NCBI GenBank assembly: GCA_963848205.1
Contig: CAWKCV010000003.1
Location: forward strand, 124,001 to 188,000
Direction: 5' to 3'
DNA: 64,000 bases
From: BOG-908 sp963848205
GTDB taxonomy: Bacteria > Pseudomonadota > Alphaproteobacteria > Acetobacterales > Acetobacteraceae
The notes beneath the pieces were generated by a model, which worked only from the letters and a program-made list of their open reading frames with translations, ran no database searches and was not told where the DNA came from. The translations under genes were made by a program, and so were the position numbers. Below are positions 27,353-35,406 of this stretch, piece by piece (the stretch's first letter is position 1; the number at the start of each line of letters is the position of its first letter).

Positions 27353-28480
27353 CTATTCGGCTGCGACCAGGATTTCGGGTTTGGGTTCGGCTTTGATGGC
27401 TTCGACTTTGCGTTCGACGAGGTCGACGATGTGGTCGATCATGCTCGCACCCTCGGTGGTGTGGTTCTGCTTGCCGGCGGCATAAACCATGTGGCGGCCA
27501 TTGCCGCCGCCGGTCACGCCGAGGTCGGTCATCAGCGCCTCGCCGGGGCCGTTCACGACGCAGCCGATGATCGACAGCGTCACCGGCGTTTCGATATGCG
27601 CCAGCCGCTCCTCCAGCGTCGCCACCGTGCGGATCACGTCGAAACCCTGCCGCGCACAGCTCGGGCACGAGATGATCTTCACCCCGCGATGCCGCAGACC
27701 GAGCGATTTGAGGATATCCCAGCCGACATGCACCTCTTCGGCGGGCTCCGCCGACAGGCTGACACGTACAGTGTCGCCGATCCCGGCCCACAGCAGGCTG
27801 CCGAGCCCGATCGAGCTCTTCACCGTGCCTGCGCGCTTACCGCCTGCTTCGGTGATGCCGATATGCAGGGGGTGGTCGCATACTTCGGCGAGCTGCTGAT
27901 AGGCGGCCACCGCGAGGAACACGTCGGACGCCTTCACCGAAATCTTGAACTCGTGAAAGTCGTGATCCTGCAAAATCTTCGCGTGTTCCAACGCCGATTC
28001 CACCAGGGCGTCGGGGTTCGGCTCGCCGTATTTCTCCAGCAGATGCCGTTCCAGCGAACCCGCGTTCACCCCGATCCGCATCGAGCAATTATAGTCGCGC
28101 GCCGCCTTGATGACGTCGCGCACCCGCTCGGCGCTGCCGATATTGCCGGGATTGATGCGCAGACAGGCAGCCCCCGCCTTCGCTGCCTCGATCGCGCGCT
28201 TATAGTGGAAATGGATGTCGGCCACGATCGGCACGTTCACTTCGCGCACGATTTCGGCGAGCGCGGCCGTGCTCTCCACGTCCGGGCACGACACACGCAC
28301 GATATCGACGCCGGCGATCTCCGACAGCCGTATCTGCGCGATCGTCGCCGCGGCATCCGACGTCAGCGTGTTGGTCATCGTCTGCACCGTTATCGGCGCA
28401 TCGCCCCCCACCGGCACCCGGCCGACATGGATCTGGCGCGAACGCCGGCGGTCGATCTTCTGATAAGGACGGTAGTTCAT
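27353..28480 (-). CDS. ispG: 4-hydroxy-3-methylbut-2-enyl diphosphate synthase (IspG/GcpE)
   Basis: IspG converts MEcPP to HMBPP in the MEP isoprenoid pathway with a [4Fe-4S] cluster. The 375-residue single-module bacterial form is complete: an N-terminal TIM-barrel (GGDAPITVQTMTNTLTSDA, RINPGNIG, RIGVNAGSLE) and the cluster domain with cysteines in IISCPSCARQGFDV and IIGCVVNGPGEA. The final C-terminal region GGNGRHMVYAAGKQNHTT is typical. Transcription appears to start in the gap containing repeat copy 8, shared with the divergent glycosyltransferase. Confidence 0.97.
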   Translation of the reverse strand: MNYRPYQKIDRRRSRQIHVGRVPVGGDAPITVQTMTNTLTSDAAATIAQIRLSEIAGVDIVRVSCPDVESTAALAEIVREVNVPIVADIHFHYKRAIEAAKAGAACLRINPGNIGSAERVRDVIKAARDYNCSMRIGVNAGSLERHLLEKYGEPNPDALVESALEHAKILQDHDFHEFKISVKASDVFLAVAAYQQLAEVCDHPLHIGITEAGGKRAGTVKSSIGLGSLLWAGIGDTVRVSLSAEPAEEVHVGWDILKSLGLRHRGVKIISCPSCARQGFDVIRTVATLEERLAHIETPVTLSIIGCVVNGPGEALMTDLGVTGGGNGRHMVYAAGKQNHTTEGASMIDHIVDLVERKVEAIKAEPKPEILVAAE

Positions 28481-28511
28481 GATGCGAATATAGGGAGGAG
28501 CCTGCCAGGAG

Positions 28512-28556
28512 TAAAAGTTTTTTGGTCCTCTTTTTCAAAAAAGGACTGCTTCCTTC
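28512..28556 (+). repeat. Dispersed hairpin repeat, copy 8
   Basis: This copy starts TAAAAGTTTTTTGGTCC, continues CTTTTTCAAAAAAGGAC and ends TGCTTCCTTC. It lies between divergent ispG and the glycosyltransferase, with the CTTCC arm facing the latter. Confidence 0.95.
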
Positions 28557-28596
28557 TTTTCAAATTCCTTCACGATTTATCCCTAATCTTGCACCC

Positions 28597-29355
28597 ATGA
28601 CCGAATCCAGCAGCGCCAACATCGTCATCTGCACGCCCTGTTACGGCGGCCTTGTCACCCACGGGTACATGCTCGCCACCACCAATCTGATGCTGCTCGG
28701 CATCCAGTCCGGCTTTGGCGTTCGGGTGGAATTGCTGGCCAACAACTCGCTGATCACGCGTGCGCGCAACAGCCTGGTTGCCCATTTCATGGACCAGGAA
28801 CTGGCCACCCACCTGCTGTTCGTCGATGCGGACATCACCTTCCAGCCGGCCCGCGTGCTTCGCATGATCGAGTTCGACCAGGACGTGGTTGCCGGCATGT
28901 ATCCGCTCAAACTGCGCGACTGGTCGGCCGAGGCGATTGCCCGCGTCCGTGCGGGCGAGGGGCTGGAGACCGCGGCCTTGCGCTATGTCGGCCTGCCGCA
29001 CCCCGACGGCGAGCGCGAGGAGCGCGGCGGCTTCGTCACCGCCGACTATGCCGGCACCGGCTTCATGCTGATCCGCCGCTCGGCCTTCACCCGCATGATG
29101 CAGGCCTACCCCGAATTGCGGTTTGCCGCCGCCCACGACCGCGCGACCGAGAACCCCAGTCCGCACCAATACGCGCTGTTCGACTGCATGATCGAACCCG
29201 AAACCCGCCACTATCTCAGCGAGGACTACACGTTCTGCCGCCGCTGGCGCGATATCGGCGGCCAAATCTGGCTAGACACCCAAGGCCCCCTCGTCCACTC
29301 GGGCGGCTTCGATTTCATCGGCAACCCCGCCATCCGCTATCCACTCGCAGCCTGA
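28597..29355 (+). CDS. Glycosyltransferase family 2-like protein
   Basis: This 252-residue protein has the GT-A-like nucleotide-sugar-binding fold. It starts with a short strand (ANIVICTPCYGGLV), and has a DxD-type motif Asp77-Ala-Asp79 in LLFVDADITFQ. FVTADYAGTGFMLIRRSAFT and EDYTFCRRWRDIGG correspond to the acceptor region. Similar proteins occur widely in Acetobacteraceae genomes without an assigned product. Start 28597 is preferred; a longer in-frame start at 28522 lies in repeat copy 8 and would give a false MVLFFKK N-terminus. Repeat copy 9 follows 3 bases after the stop. Confidence 0.82.
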   Translation: MTESSSANIVICTPCYGGLVTHGYMLATTNLMLLGIQSGFGVRVELLANNSLITRARNSLVAHFMDQELATHLLFVDADITFQPARVLRMIEFDQDVVAGMYPLKLRDWSAEAIARVRAGEGLETAALRYVGLPHPDGEREERGGFVTADYAGTGFMLIRRSAFTRMMQAYPELRFAAAHDRATENPSPHQYALFDCMIEPETRHYLSEDYTFCRRWRDIGGQIWLDTQGPLVHSGGFDFIGNPAIRYPLAA

Positions 29356-29358
29356 TTG

Positions 29359-29404
29359 CAAAAGTTTTTTGGTCCTTTTTTTCGAAAAAGGACTGCTTCC
29401 TTCC
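29359..29404 (+). repeat. Dispersed hairpin repeat, copy 9
   Basis: This is a near-consensus copy from CAAAAGTTTTTTGGTCC to GGACTGCTTCCTTC with a TTTTTTTCGAAAAA centre. The CTTCC arm faces the LLM oxidoreductase start 12 bp downstream. With copy 10 it brackets that gene. Confidence 0.97.
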
Positions 29405-29416
29405 TATATCCGCCCG

Positions 29417-30406
29417 ATGCGCCTCTCCGTCCTAGACCAATCCATGATCGTCACCGGCCGCCCGCCGGACGCCTCCATCCGCGAAACCGTAGAACTGGCT
29501 CGCCTCTGCGACCGCCTGGGCTATCACCGCTTCTGGGTCTCCGAGCACCACAGCAGCGACAGCATCGCCGGCAGTGCTCCAGAAGTCCTGCTCGCCGCAT
29601 TGGCCATGTCCACCGAGCGCATCCGTCTCGGCAGCGCCGGCATCATGCTCCCTCACTACAGCGCCTTGCACGTCGCAGAGCAGTTCCGCGTGCTGGAAGC
29701 GCTCGCTCCCGGCCGTATCGACCTCGGCGTCGGCCGCGCACCCGGCTCGGACGGCCGCACCGCCTTCGCGCTCAACCCGAACGCCGCCGAAGCCGCCAAT
29801 CTCTTCCCCGCCCAGGTGCGCGACATCATGGCCTGGACCAGCGACGGAATGCTGCCGGATAACCATCCGTTCCGCGCCGTCACCGCCCAGCCGAAAGGCG
29901 CCGGCGCGCCTCAAATATGGATTCTCGGCAGCTCCAATTTCGGCGCACAGGTGGCCGCCCATTTCGGCCTGCCCTACTGCTTTGCCTACTTCTTCACCGA
30001 AGGCGAAGGCGCCCAGGAAGCGCTCGACGTCTACCGCGACACCTACAAGCCCAGCCCCGAGCACCCGCATCCTTACTGCGCGATCGCCGTCTTTGCGCTG
30101 GCAGCTGACAGCCAGGCCGAAGCGGACTGGCAATTCGGCCCACGCGAAGTCTGGCGCGCCGAACGCGAGCGCGGCCGGTTCCTCCCGCTTCCCTCGCCGG
30201 AAGAAGCCGCCGCTTATCCCTTCACCGACTCCCAGCGCGCGCGAAACGCCGTGATCAGGGCGCAGTCTGCTTACGGCACGCCTGATAGGGCTCGGGCTCG
30301 CCTGGACGTCATTGCCGACCAGCATCGCGTGGACGAGGTGGCCATTGTGACGGCGATGCACGATCCGGTGGCGCGTCGGCGGTCGTTCGAATTGTTGGCT
30401 GCGTAA
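29417..30406 (+). CDS. LLM class flavin-dependent oxidoreductase (luciferase-like)
   Basis: This 329-residue protein is of the bacterial-luciferase-like monooxygenase fold, group with MsnO8-type names. It begins MRLSVLDQSMIVTGRPPD. YHRFWVSEHHSSDSIAGSAP (about residues 37-56), RIRLGSAGIMLPHYSALHVAEQ, RIDLGVGRAPG and the C-terminal DVIADQHRVDEVAIVT are all family motifs. It likely uses reduced flavin; the substrate is unknown. The chosen ATG follows the repeat; an upstream in-frame start at 29369 would encode repeat-derived MVLFFEKGLLPS. Inverted repeat copies on both sides make it a bracketed single-gene unit. Confidence 0.92.
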   Translation: MRLSVLDQSMIVTGRPPDASIRETVELARLCDRLGYHRFWVSEHHSSDSIAGSAPEVLLAALAMSTERIRLGSAGIMLPHYSALHVAEQFRVLEALAPGRIDLGVGRAPGSDGRTAFALNPNAAEAANLFPAQVRDIMAWTSDGMLPDNHPFRAVTAQPKGAGAPQIWILGSSNFGAQVAAHFGLPYCFAYFFTEGEGAQEALDVYRDTYKPSPEHPHPYCAIAVFALAADSQAEADWQFGPREVWRAERERGRFLPLPSPEEAAAYPFTDSQRARNAVIRAQSAYGTPDRARARLDVIADQHRVDEVAIVTAMHDPVARRRSFELLAA

Positions 30407-30407
30407 G

Positions 30408-30452
30408 GGACAGAAATGGTCCTTTTTTGAAAAAAGGACCAAAAAACTTTTG
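30408..30452 (-). repeat. Dispersed hairpin repeat, copy 10
   Basis: This copy contains GACAGAAATGGTCC with a T-run, TGAAAAAAGGACC and AAAAAACTTTTG. It lies between the LLM stop and the stop of a convergent small gene. The outer arm is altered (GACAGAAAT in place of AAGGAAGCAG). Confidence 0.95.
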
Positions 30453-30456
30453 CTTG

Positions 30457-30783
30457 TTAGGTGTCGGCGCCGCTGCCGCTGCCGGTGATGCCGGAGCGGC
30501 TTGGGGCGTCGGACCTGGGTTGGATTTCGCGGCTGATGGCGGCGACCTCTTCATCGGTGGCCGTGCCTCGGTCTTGTGGCAGCGACCGCCCTTTCTCGCT
30601 CAGCATGTTCTCCACCGCTTGCGGATCGGTGTGCATCGCCGCGCGCAACTCGTCCTCGGCCCGTTCCGTATCGCCCGACTTCGCGGCATTCATTGCCGCT
30701 TCAGCAACCTGCCGCGCCCCGTCGTGCCTCGATGTCCCCACTTCATCGCCCGCCTGCCCCGACCCCGTCACCGTATCCGACAT
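30457..30783 (-). CDS. Small hydrophilic hypothetical protein
   Basis: This 108-residue protein is rich in Asp, Glu, Ser and Gly, with a helical centre (VAEAAMNAAKSGDTERAEDE, then LRAAMHTDPQAVENMLSEKG). It has no membrane or signal segment, and both ends look disordered (MSDTVTGSGQAGDEV and SGITGSGSGADT). No family is recognised. A GGAG site lies 8 bases before ATG 30783. Longer frames run back through repeat copy 11. It sits alone between repeat copies 10 and 11, whose CAAAAG ends point towards it. Confidence 0.65.
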   Translation of the reverse strand: MSDTVTGSGQAGDEVGTSRHDGARQVAEAAMNAAKSGDTERAEDELRAAMHTDPQAVENMLSEKGRSLPQDRGTATDEEVAAISREIQPRSDAPSRSGITGSGSGADT

Positions 30784-30824
30784 AACCAACTCCACACATT
30801 TCCCGATTAACGGCCCCGAACAGA

Positions 30825-30865
30825 CAAAAGTTTTTTGGTCCTTTTTTTCAAAACGGACTGCTTGC
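30825..30865 (+). repeat. Dispersed hairpin repeat, copy 11
   Basis: This copy starts CAAAAGTTTTTTGGTCC with a T-run and CAAAACGGACTGCTTGC. It abuts the stop codon of the 76-residue gene at 30866. With copy 12 it brackets the small gene, the ABC exporter and the Nudix gene. Confidence 0.93.
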
Positions 30866-31096
30866 TTACTTCCTAAGATCCCCCGCCCGAACCCCCGCCG
30901 CCGCATTCTGCAACAACTGCAACACCGCCTCATCCCCCATCGTCCGAGACATCAAACACAACGCCCCGCCCAGCAAAGCCGAAGCCGCCGCCACCGGGCT
31001 CACCCCACGCTCCAACATCCCGCCGATCGCGCGATCCACTGCCTCGCCCGCCTGAGTGAGCTCACCCATCAGCGCGCCATCCGGATGATCCTGCAT
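30866..31096 (-). CDS. Small protein translationally coupled to the ABC exporter
   Basis: A 76-residue, mostly helical protein (MQDHPDGALMGELTQAGEAV, GVSPVAAASALLGGALCLMS, DEAVLQLLQNAAAGVRAGDL). The central segment is mildly hydrophobic. Its ATG shares its A with the TGA of the ABC exporter (TGATG), so translation is very probably coupled. I recognise no family. The context suggests a partner or regulator of the exporter, which is inference only. Confidence 0.65.
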   Translation of the reverse strand: MQDHPDGALMGELTQAGEAVDRAIGGMLERGVSPVAAASALLGGALCLMSRTMGDEAVLQLLQNAAAGVRAGDLRK

Positions 31097-32997
31097 CAGA
31101 TCACCCGCGCCGGCTCGAACCCGCCGGAGAGCTTGTCCTCCAGCTCGGCCTCCGCCAACTCCGGCTCGGCCTGCTGTGCCTGCAGCTCCCACATGCGCGC
31201 GAACACGCCGCCGAGCGACAGCAGCTCGCGATGTGTGCCGCGCTCGGCAATTCGCCCGTCCACCAGTACGATGATCTCGTCGGCATCGACCACGGTCGAG
31301 AGCCGGTGCGCGATCACCAGCGTCGTCCGCCCCCCGGAGACGGCGCGCAGGGCCGCGTCGATATCGCGCTCGGTGCGGCTGTCGAGCGCGCTCGTCGCCT
31401 CGTCCAGGATCAGGATGCGCGGATCCTTCAGCACCGTGCGCGCAATCGCCACCCGCTGCTTCTCGCCGCCCGAAAGCTTGAGCCCGCGCTCGCCAACCCG
31501 CGTGTCGTAGCCGTCGGGCATGCGAAGCACGAAATCGTGCACCTGCGCCACGCGGGCGGCGTGCTCGATCTCGTCCTGCGTCGCATCGGGCCGGCCATAA
31601 GCGATGTTGTAGCGAATCGTGTCGTTGAACAGCACGGTATCCTGCGGCACCACGCCGATCGCCGCACGCAGGCTGCCTTGCGTGTAATCGCGTATGTCGC
31701 GGCCATCGACCTGCACCGCGCCGCCTACCACGTCGTAGAAGCGGAACAGCAGACGGCTGATGGTGGATTTGCCGGCACCGGTCGGGCCGACGATCGCCAC
31801 CTTGCGCCCGGCCGGCACATGGAAGCTCACGCCCTTGAGGATTTCGCGCGCCGGCGTGTAGCCGAACTGCACGTCCTCGAACGTCACCGAGCACGGATCA
31901 CCCTCCGACAGATGCCCCGCCAACTGCACCGCGCCGGCGCTGTCCTGCACTTCCTCGTCCACATCGAGCAGCCGGAACAGTTGCTCCATGTCCACCAGAC
32001 CCTGCTGGATGGTGTTGTAGGCAAAGCCCAGAAAGTTCAGCGGCACATACAGCTGCGCCAGATACGTGTTGGCCAGCACGAACTTGCCCACGCTCATGTG
32101 CCCGCTCACCACGCCCTGCGCGGCCATCAGCATGATCACCGCAAGCCCCACCGCGATGATCGCCGCCTGGCCGATATTGAGCATGTTGAGCGTCACCTGG
32201 CTTTTCACCGCGGCGCGCTCGTAGCTCGCCAGCGCGCCGTCGAACCGCCGCGCCTCGTGCGCCTCGTTGCCGAAATACTTGACCGTCTCGTAGTTCAGCA
32301 GGCTGTCGACGGCCTTGGACTGCGCCGCGCTGTCGCTCTCGTTCATCGACCGGCGGAACCGCACGCGCCAGCTCGCGAACGCCAGCGTAAACGCGATGTA
32401 GGTGGCTACCGCGCCGAAGGTCACGGCCGCGAACCGCCAGTCGAAAATCCGCCACATGATGCTCGTCACCAGCACCAGCTCGATCAGCGTCGGCACGATG
32501 TTGAACACCGCCAGCCGCAGCACCTGCTCGATGCCCGCGCTGCCACGCTCGATCGCCCGGCTCACGCCGCCGGTCTGCCGGTCGAGATGAAAGCGCAGGC
32601 TCAGCCGGTGCATGTGCTGGAACGTCTGCAACGCCACCCGCCGCACCGTGCGCTGCTGCACGGCGGCGAATACCGCGTCGCGCAATTCGCCGAACCCAGC
32701 CGAGGCAAGCCGCACCAGCCCATAGCCCACGATAAGCCCCACCGGCACAGCCAGCATGCGCACCGCACCGCCATGCTGGGAAAGCCGGTCCACCGCGCGC
32801 GAATAGAAGATCGGCACGAACACGGTCGCAACCTTGGCCAGAATCAGGAACGACATGGAGCCGACCACACGCAAGCGCGTGCCCCAGTCGCCAGCCGGCC
32901 ACAAATAAGTCAGAAGGTCTCGAACGGTCGCCCCGGTCGAACGGGCTTGGCCCGGCAGGTTCAGCCGGTTGGAGGACATCACACGCATGCGGCCCAT
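31096..32997 (-). CDS. ABC transporter, Atm1/HMT-like exporter (fused permease and ATPase)
   Basis: This 633-residue half-transporter has six membrane helices in the first 340 residues and an ATP-binding domain. The ATPase has Walker A GPTGAGKST near residue 403, signature LSGGEKQR near 505, Walker B ILILDEATSALDS near 520 and the H-loop VIAHRLST. The membrane domain contains NYETVKYFGNE and HMHRLSLRFHLDRQTGG, which are hallmarks of the Atm1/ABCB7/HMT group. These export glutathione- or sulfur-containing compounds for iron-sulfur or metal homeostasis. It works as a homodimer in the inner membrane. The start could also be ATG 32979. It is divergent from the Nudix gene. Confidence 0.92.
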   Translation of the reverse strand: MGRMRVMSSNRLNLPGQARSTGATVRDLLTYLWPAGDWGTRLRVVGSMSFLILAKVATVFVPIFYSRAVDRLSQHGGAVRMLAVPVGLIVGYGLVRLASAGFGELRDAVFAAVQQRTVRRVALQTFQHMHRLSLRFHLDRQTGGVSRAIERGSAGIEQVLRLAVFNIVPTLIELVLVTSIMWRIFDWRFAAVTFGAVATYIAFTLAFASWRVRFRRSMNESDSAAQSKAVDSLLNYETVKYFGNEAHEARRFDGALASYERAAVKSQVTLNMLNIGQAAIIAVGLAVIMLMAAQGVVSGHMSVGKFVLANTYLAQLYVPLNFLGFAYNTIQQGLVDMEQLFRLLDVDEEVQDSAGAVQLAGHLSEGDPCSVTFEDVQFGYTPAREILKGVSFHVPAGRKVAIVGPTGAGKSTISRLLFRFYDVVGGAVQVDGRDIRDYTQGSLRAAIGVVPQDTVLFNDTIRYNIAYGRPDATQDEIEHAARVAQVHDFVLRMPDGYDTRVGERGLKLSGGEKQRVAIARTVLKDPRILILDEATSALDSRTERDIDAALRAVSGGRTTLVIAHRLSTVVDADEIIVLVDGRIAERGTHRELLSLGGVFARMWELQAQQAEPELAEAELEDKLSGGFEPARVI

Positions 32998-33030
32998 GTG
33001 GCGTCAGAGCAGGTTGTTTCAAAGCCCGCC

Positions 33031-33828
33031 ATGCGTGCGAGGAGTCGCATCATCGCCGGCCTGATGCACCATTGGCACGCGGTCCGGAACGTCAGCCTGC
33101 CGGGCGACTACGCCGCGTTCCATCTCGGCGGCACGCAAGTCGGCTGGGTTCGACATGCCGACGCCACCACCCTGCTCGACCATGGCTGCCGACGCATCGC
33201 GCAGGGCGTCGACCTTCCCGACCCCGCCGGGCTGCCAGCCCTTGCCCGCACGCTCGCCGGCGAAGGCCTGTTCGCCTGGCGTGGCGAGAGGTTCGACGTG
33301 CGCGCCACGCCCTGCGCCCCGCCGCTGGCCACCATCGACCGCGGCGCGCTGCCCTGGTTCGGCATCGAGGCGCAGGGCGTGCACGTCAACGGCCTCGTCG
33401 CCCGCCCGGACGGGCTGCATATCTGGGTCGGGCGCCGCGCCGCCAGCCGCCTGATGGACCCGGGCAAGCTTGACCACATCATCGCGGGCGGCATCGCGGC
33501 CGGTTCCACGCCCGCCGAAACCCTCATCAAGGAAGGCCACGAGGAAGCCGGCTTGCCCGCGGATATCCTGCGCACGGCCGAGCCCGCTGGCATCGTCAGC
33601 TACACGACGCAACGGCCCGAAGGCCTGCGCCGCGACCACCTGCATTGCTACGATCTATGGCTGCCGGACGGTGTCGTTCCCGTGCCGCAGGATGGCGAGG
33701 CGGCGGAATTCATGCTCTGGCCCTTGGAGCGGGTGATACGGACGCTCGAGGAGACGGACGCGTTCAAGTTTAATGTGGCGTTGGTGTTGATTGATTTGCT
33801 GGGGAGGAAGGAAGCAGTCCTTTTTTGA
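33031..33828 (+). CDS. DUF4743 domain-containing Nudix hydrolase
   Basis: This 265-residue protein has an N-terminal DUF4743-type domain (about 1-110) and a C-terminal Nudix domain (VHVNGLVARPDGLHIWVGRR, then GGIAAGSTPAETLIKEGHEEAGL). The Nudix box is recognisable, but the first conserved Glu is Ser and the Arg of REUxEE is Lys. Relatives include the yeast oxythiamine-diphosphate hydrolase YJR142W, so a damaged-thiamine substrate is possible. ATG 33031 is used; ATG 33064 is an alternative. The last residues RKEAVLF and the stop codon come from repeat copy 12, so the natural C-terminus may once have been different. Confidence 0.88.
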   Translation: MRARSRIIAGLMHHWHAVRNVSLPGDYAAFHLGGTQVGWVRHADATTLLDHGCRRIAQGVDLPDPAGLPALARTLAGEGLFAWRGERFDVRATPCAPPLATIDRGALPWFGIEAQGVHVNGLVARPDGLHIWVGRRAASRLMDPGKLDHIIAGGIAAGSTPAETLIKEGHEEAGLPADILRTAEPAGIVSYTTQRPEGLRRDHLHCYDLWLPDGVVPVPQDGEAAEFMLWPLERVIRTLEETDAFKFNVALVLIDLLGRKEAVLF

Positions 33829-33849
33829 AAAAGGACCAAAAAACTTTTG
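33808..33849 (-). repeat. Dispersed hairpin repeat, copy 12
   Basis: This copy starts AAGGAAGCAGTCC with a T-run and TGAAAAAGGACC, ending AAAAAACTTTTG. It overlaps the 3' end of the Nudix gene and provides its TGA. Confidence 0.95.
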
Positions 33850-33909
33850 CTCCTGGCTGATACCGCGAACGCGGCGGTCTGGAGTTTCGATGCGCCTACA
33901 GCGACGAGA

Positions 33910-33943
33910 CAAACTCTTTTCTCGAAAAAGGGCTGCTTCCTTT
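33910..33943 (+). repeat. Dispersed hairpin repeat, copy 13 (degenerate)
   Basis: A shortened copy, CAAACTCTTTTCTCG then AAAAAGGGCTGCTTCCTTT. The GGTCC arm is deleted. The CTTCC arm faces the ATP-grasp operon. With copy 14 it brackets the four-gene operon. Confidence 0.75.
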
Positions 33944-33990
33944 CCCGGCCCAAAACTTGCAGCCTTCCCCCTCCCGGAGGACCAACCCCA

Positions 33991-35406
33991 TTGATCTTCG
34001 ACACCTACGACCCCGGCGCCGAATTCTGCGAGCTGCGCAGCTCGCAAGGCGGCACAGCCATCGCCGACCGGCTCGCCCATTTCTCGATGGACGAGCTCAA
34101 GCGCCGCGCCCAGCAGGCCGAGGCCGAACTCTATAATCTCGGCATCACCTTCACCGTCTATTCCACCAACGAAGCCGTCGACCGCATCCTGCCGTTCGAC
34201 ACCATTCCGCGCATCATCTCCGCCGCCGAATGGCGCATGCTGGAAGCCGGCATCCGCCAGCGCGTCACCGCCATCAACCGGCTCCTGCACGACATCTACC
34301 ACGAGGCGCGCATCCTCGCCGATGGCGTCATCCCCGCCGATCTGATCCTCGGCAACGAGAACTACCGCCCGATCATGAAAGGCGTGGACCTGCCGCACGG
34401 CACCTACGCCCATATCTGCGGCATCGACCTGGTGCGCGACCGTGAGGGCCGCTTCATGGTGCTCGAGGACAATGCCCGCATTCCGTCAGGCGTCAGCTAC
34501 GTCGTCGAGAACCGTCACCTGATGATGCGCGCATTCCCCGACCTGCTCGAAGGCGTGGGCCTGCGCTCGATCGACAGCTACGGCCTGCAGCTCCGCGCCG
34601 CCTTGCGCGAAGTGGCCCCCGCGGACGTCGCCGACCCGCAGATCGTGCTGCTCTCGCCCGGCACCTACAACTCGGCCTTCTTCGAACACGTCTTCCTGGC
34701 GCGCGAAATGGGCGTGCCCCTCGTCGAAGGCCGCGACCTCGTCGTGGAAGACGACCGCGTGTTCATGCGCACCACCGGCGGCCTGGCGCCCGTGCACATG
34801 ATCTACCGCCGCATCAACGACGATTTCCTCGATCCCGAAGTGTTTCGCGCGGACAGCACGATCGGCGTGCCCGGACTCATGCGTGCCTACAAAGCAGGCA
34901 ATGTCATGCTCGCCAACGCCATCGGCACCGGCGTGGCCGACGACAAGGCCGTCTATGCCTACATGCCGCGCATCATCCGCTACTATCTGGGCGAGGACGC
35001 GATCCTGCCCAACGTGGAGACCCATATCTGTCGCGAACCCGAAGCATTGGCCTACACGCTGGCCAATCTCGAGCGCCTCGTCGTCAAGCCGGTGGGCGAA
35101 GCCGGCGGTTACGGCATCACCATCGGCCCGCGCGCGACCCAGGCCGAACTTGCGACATGCCGCGCCGAGCTCATCGCCGACCCCGCCCGCTATATCAGCC
35201 AGCCCTGCATCAATCTCTCCGTCAGCCCCACCCTCGTCGATGGCAAGGTCGGCCCGCGCCATGTCGATCTGCGCCCGTTCGCCGTCACCGGCGCCAGCAC
35301 CTGGGTGCTCCCCGGCGGCCTCACCCGGGTGGCATTGCGACAAGGCTCGCTGGTGGTGAACTCGTCGCAGGGCGGTGGCTCGAAAGATACCTGGGTGCTC
35401 GAATGA
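33991..35406 (+). CDS. Circularly permuted ATP-grasp ligase-like protein
   Basis: This 471-residue cytosolic protein is of the circularly permuted ATP-grasp type 2 family. Recognisable blocks are YNLGITFTVYSTNEAVDRIL, GVDLPHGTYAHICGIDLVRD, FMVLEDNARIPSGVSYVVEN, the strongly conserved NVETHICREPEALAYTLANL and KPVGEAGGYGITIGPRA, and ISQPCINLSVSP. The chemistry is expected to be ATP-dependent amide or peptide bond formation; the product is unknown. TTG 33991 with CCCGGAGG about 10 bases upstream is chosen; longer frames begin inside repeat copies 12 and 13. It is the first gene of a tight operon with alpha-E and two transglutaminases, a combination described by Aravind and co-workers in surveys of ATP-grasp amidoligases. 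Confidence 0.92.
   Translation: MIFDTYDPGAEFCELRSSQGGTAIADRLAHFSMDELKRRAQQAEAELYNLGITFTVYSTNEAVDRILPFDTIPRIISAAEWRMLEAGIRQRVTAINRLLHDIYHEARILADGVIPADLILGNENYRPIMKGVDLPHGTYAHICGIDLVRDREGRFMVLEDNARIPSGVSYVVENRHLMMRAFPDLLEGVGLRSIDSYGLQLRAALREVAPADVADPQIVLLSPGTYNSAFFEHVFLAREMGVPLVEGRDLVVEDDRVFMRTTGGLAPVHMIYRRINDDFLDPEVFRADSTIGVPGLMRAYKAGNVMLANAIGTGVADDKAVYAYMPRIIRYYLGEDAILPNVETHICREPEALAYTLANLERLVVKPVGEAGGYGITIGPRATQAELATCRAELIADPARYISQPCINLSVSPTLVDGKVGPRHVDLRPFAVTGASTWVLPGGLTRVALRQGSLVVNSSQGGGSKDTWVLE

Noticed and set aside
31231..33030. Plus-strand extension of the Nudix frame over 600 codons upstream
   Set aside because: It is antisense to the ABC exporter. The Nudix protein starts at 33031 or 33064.
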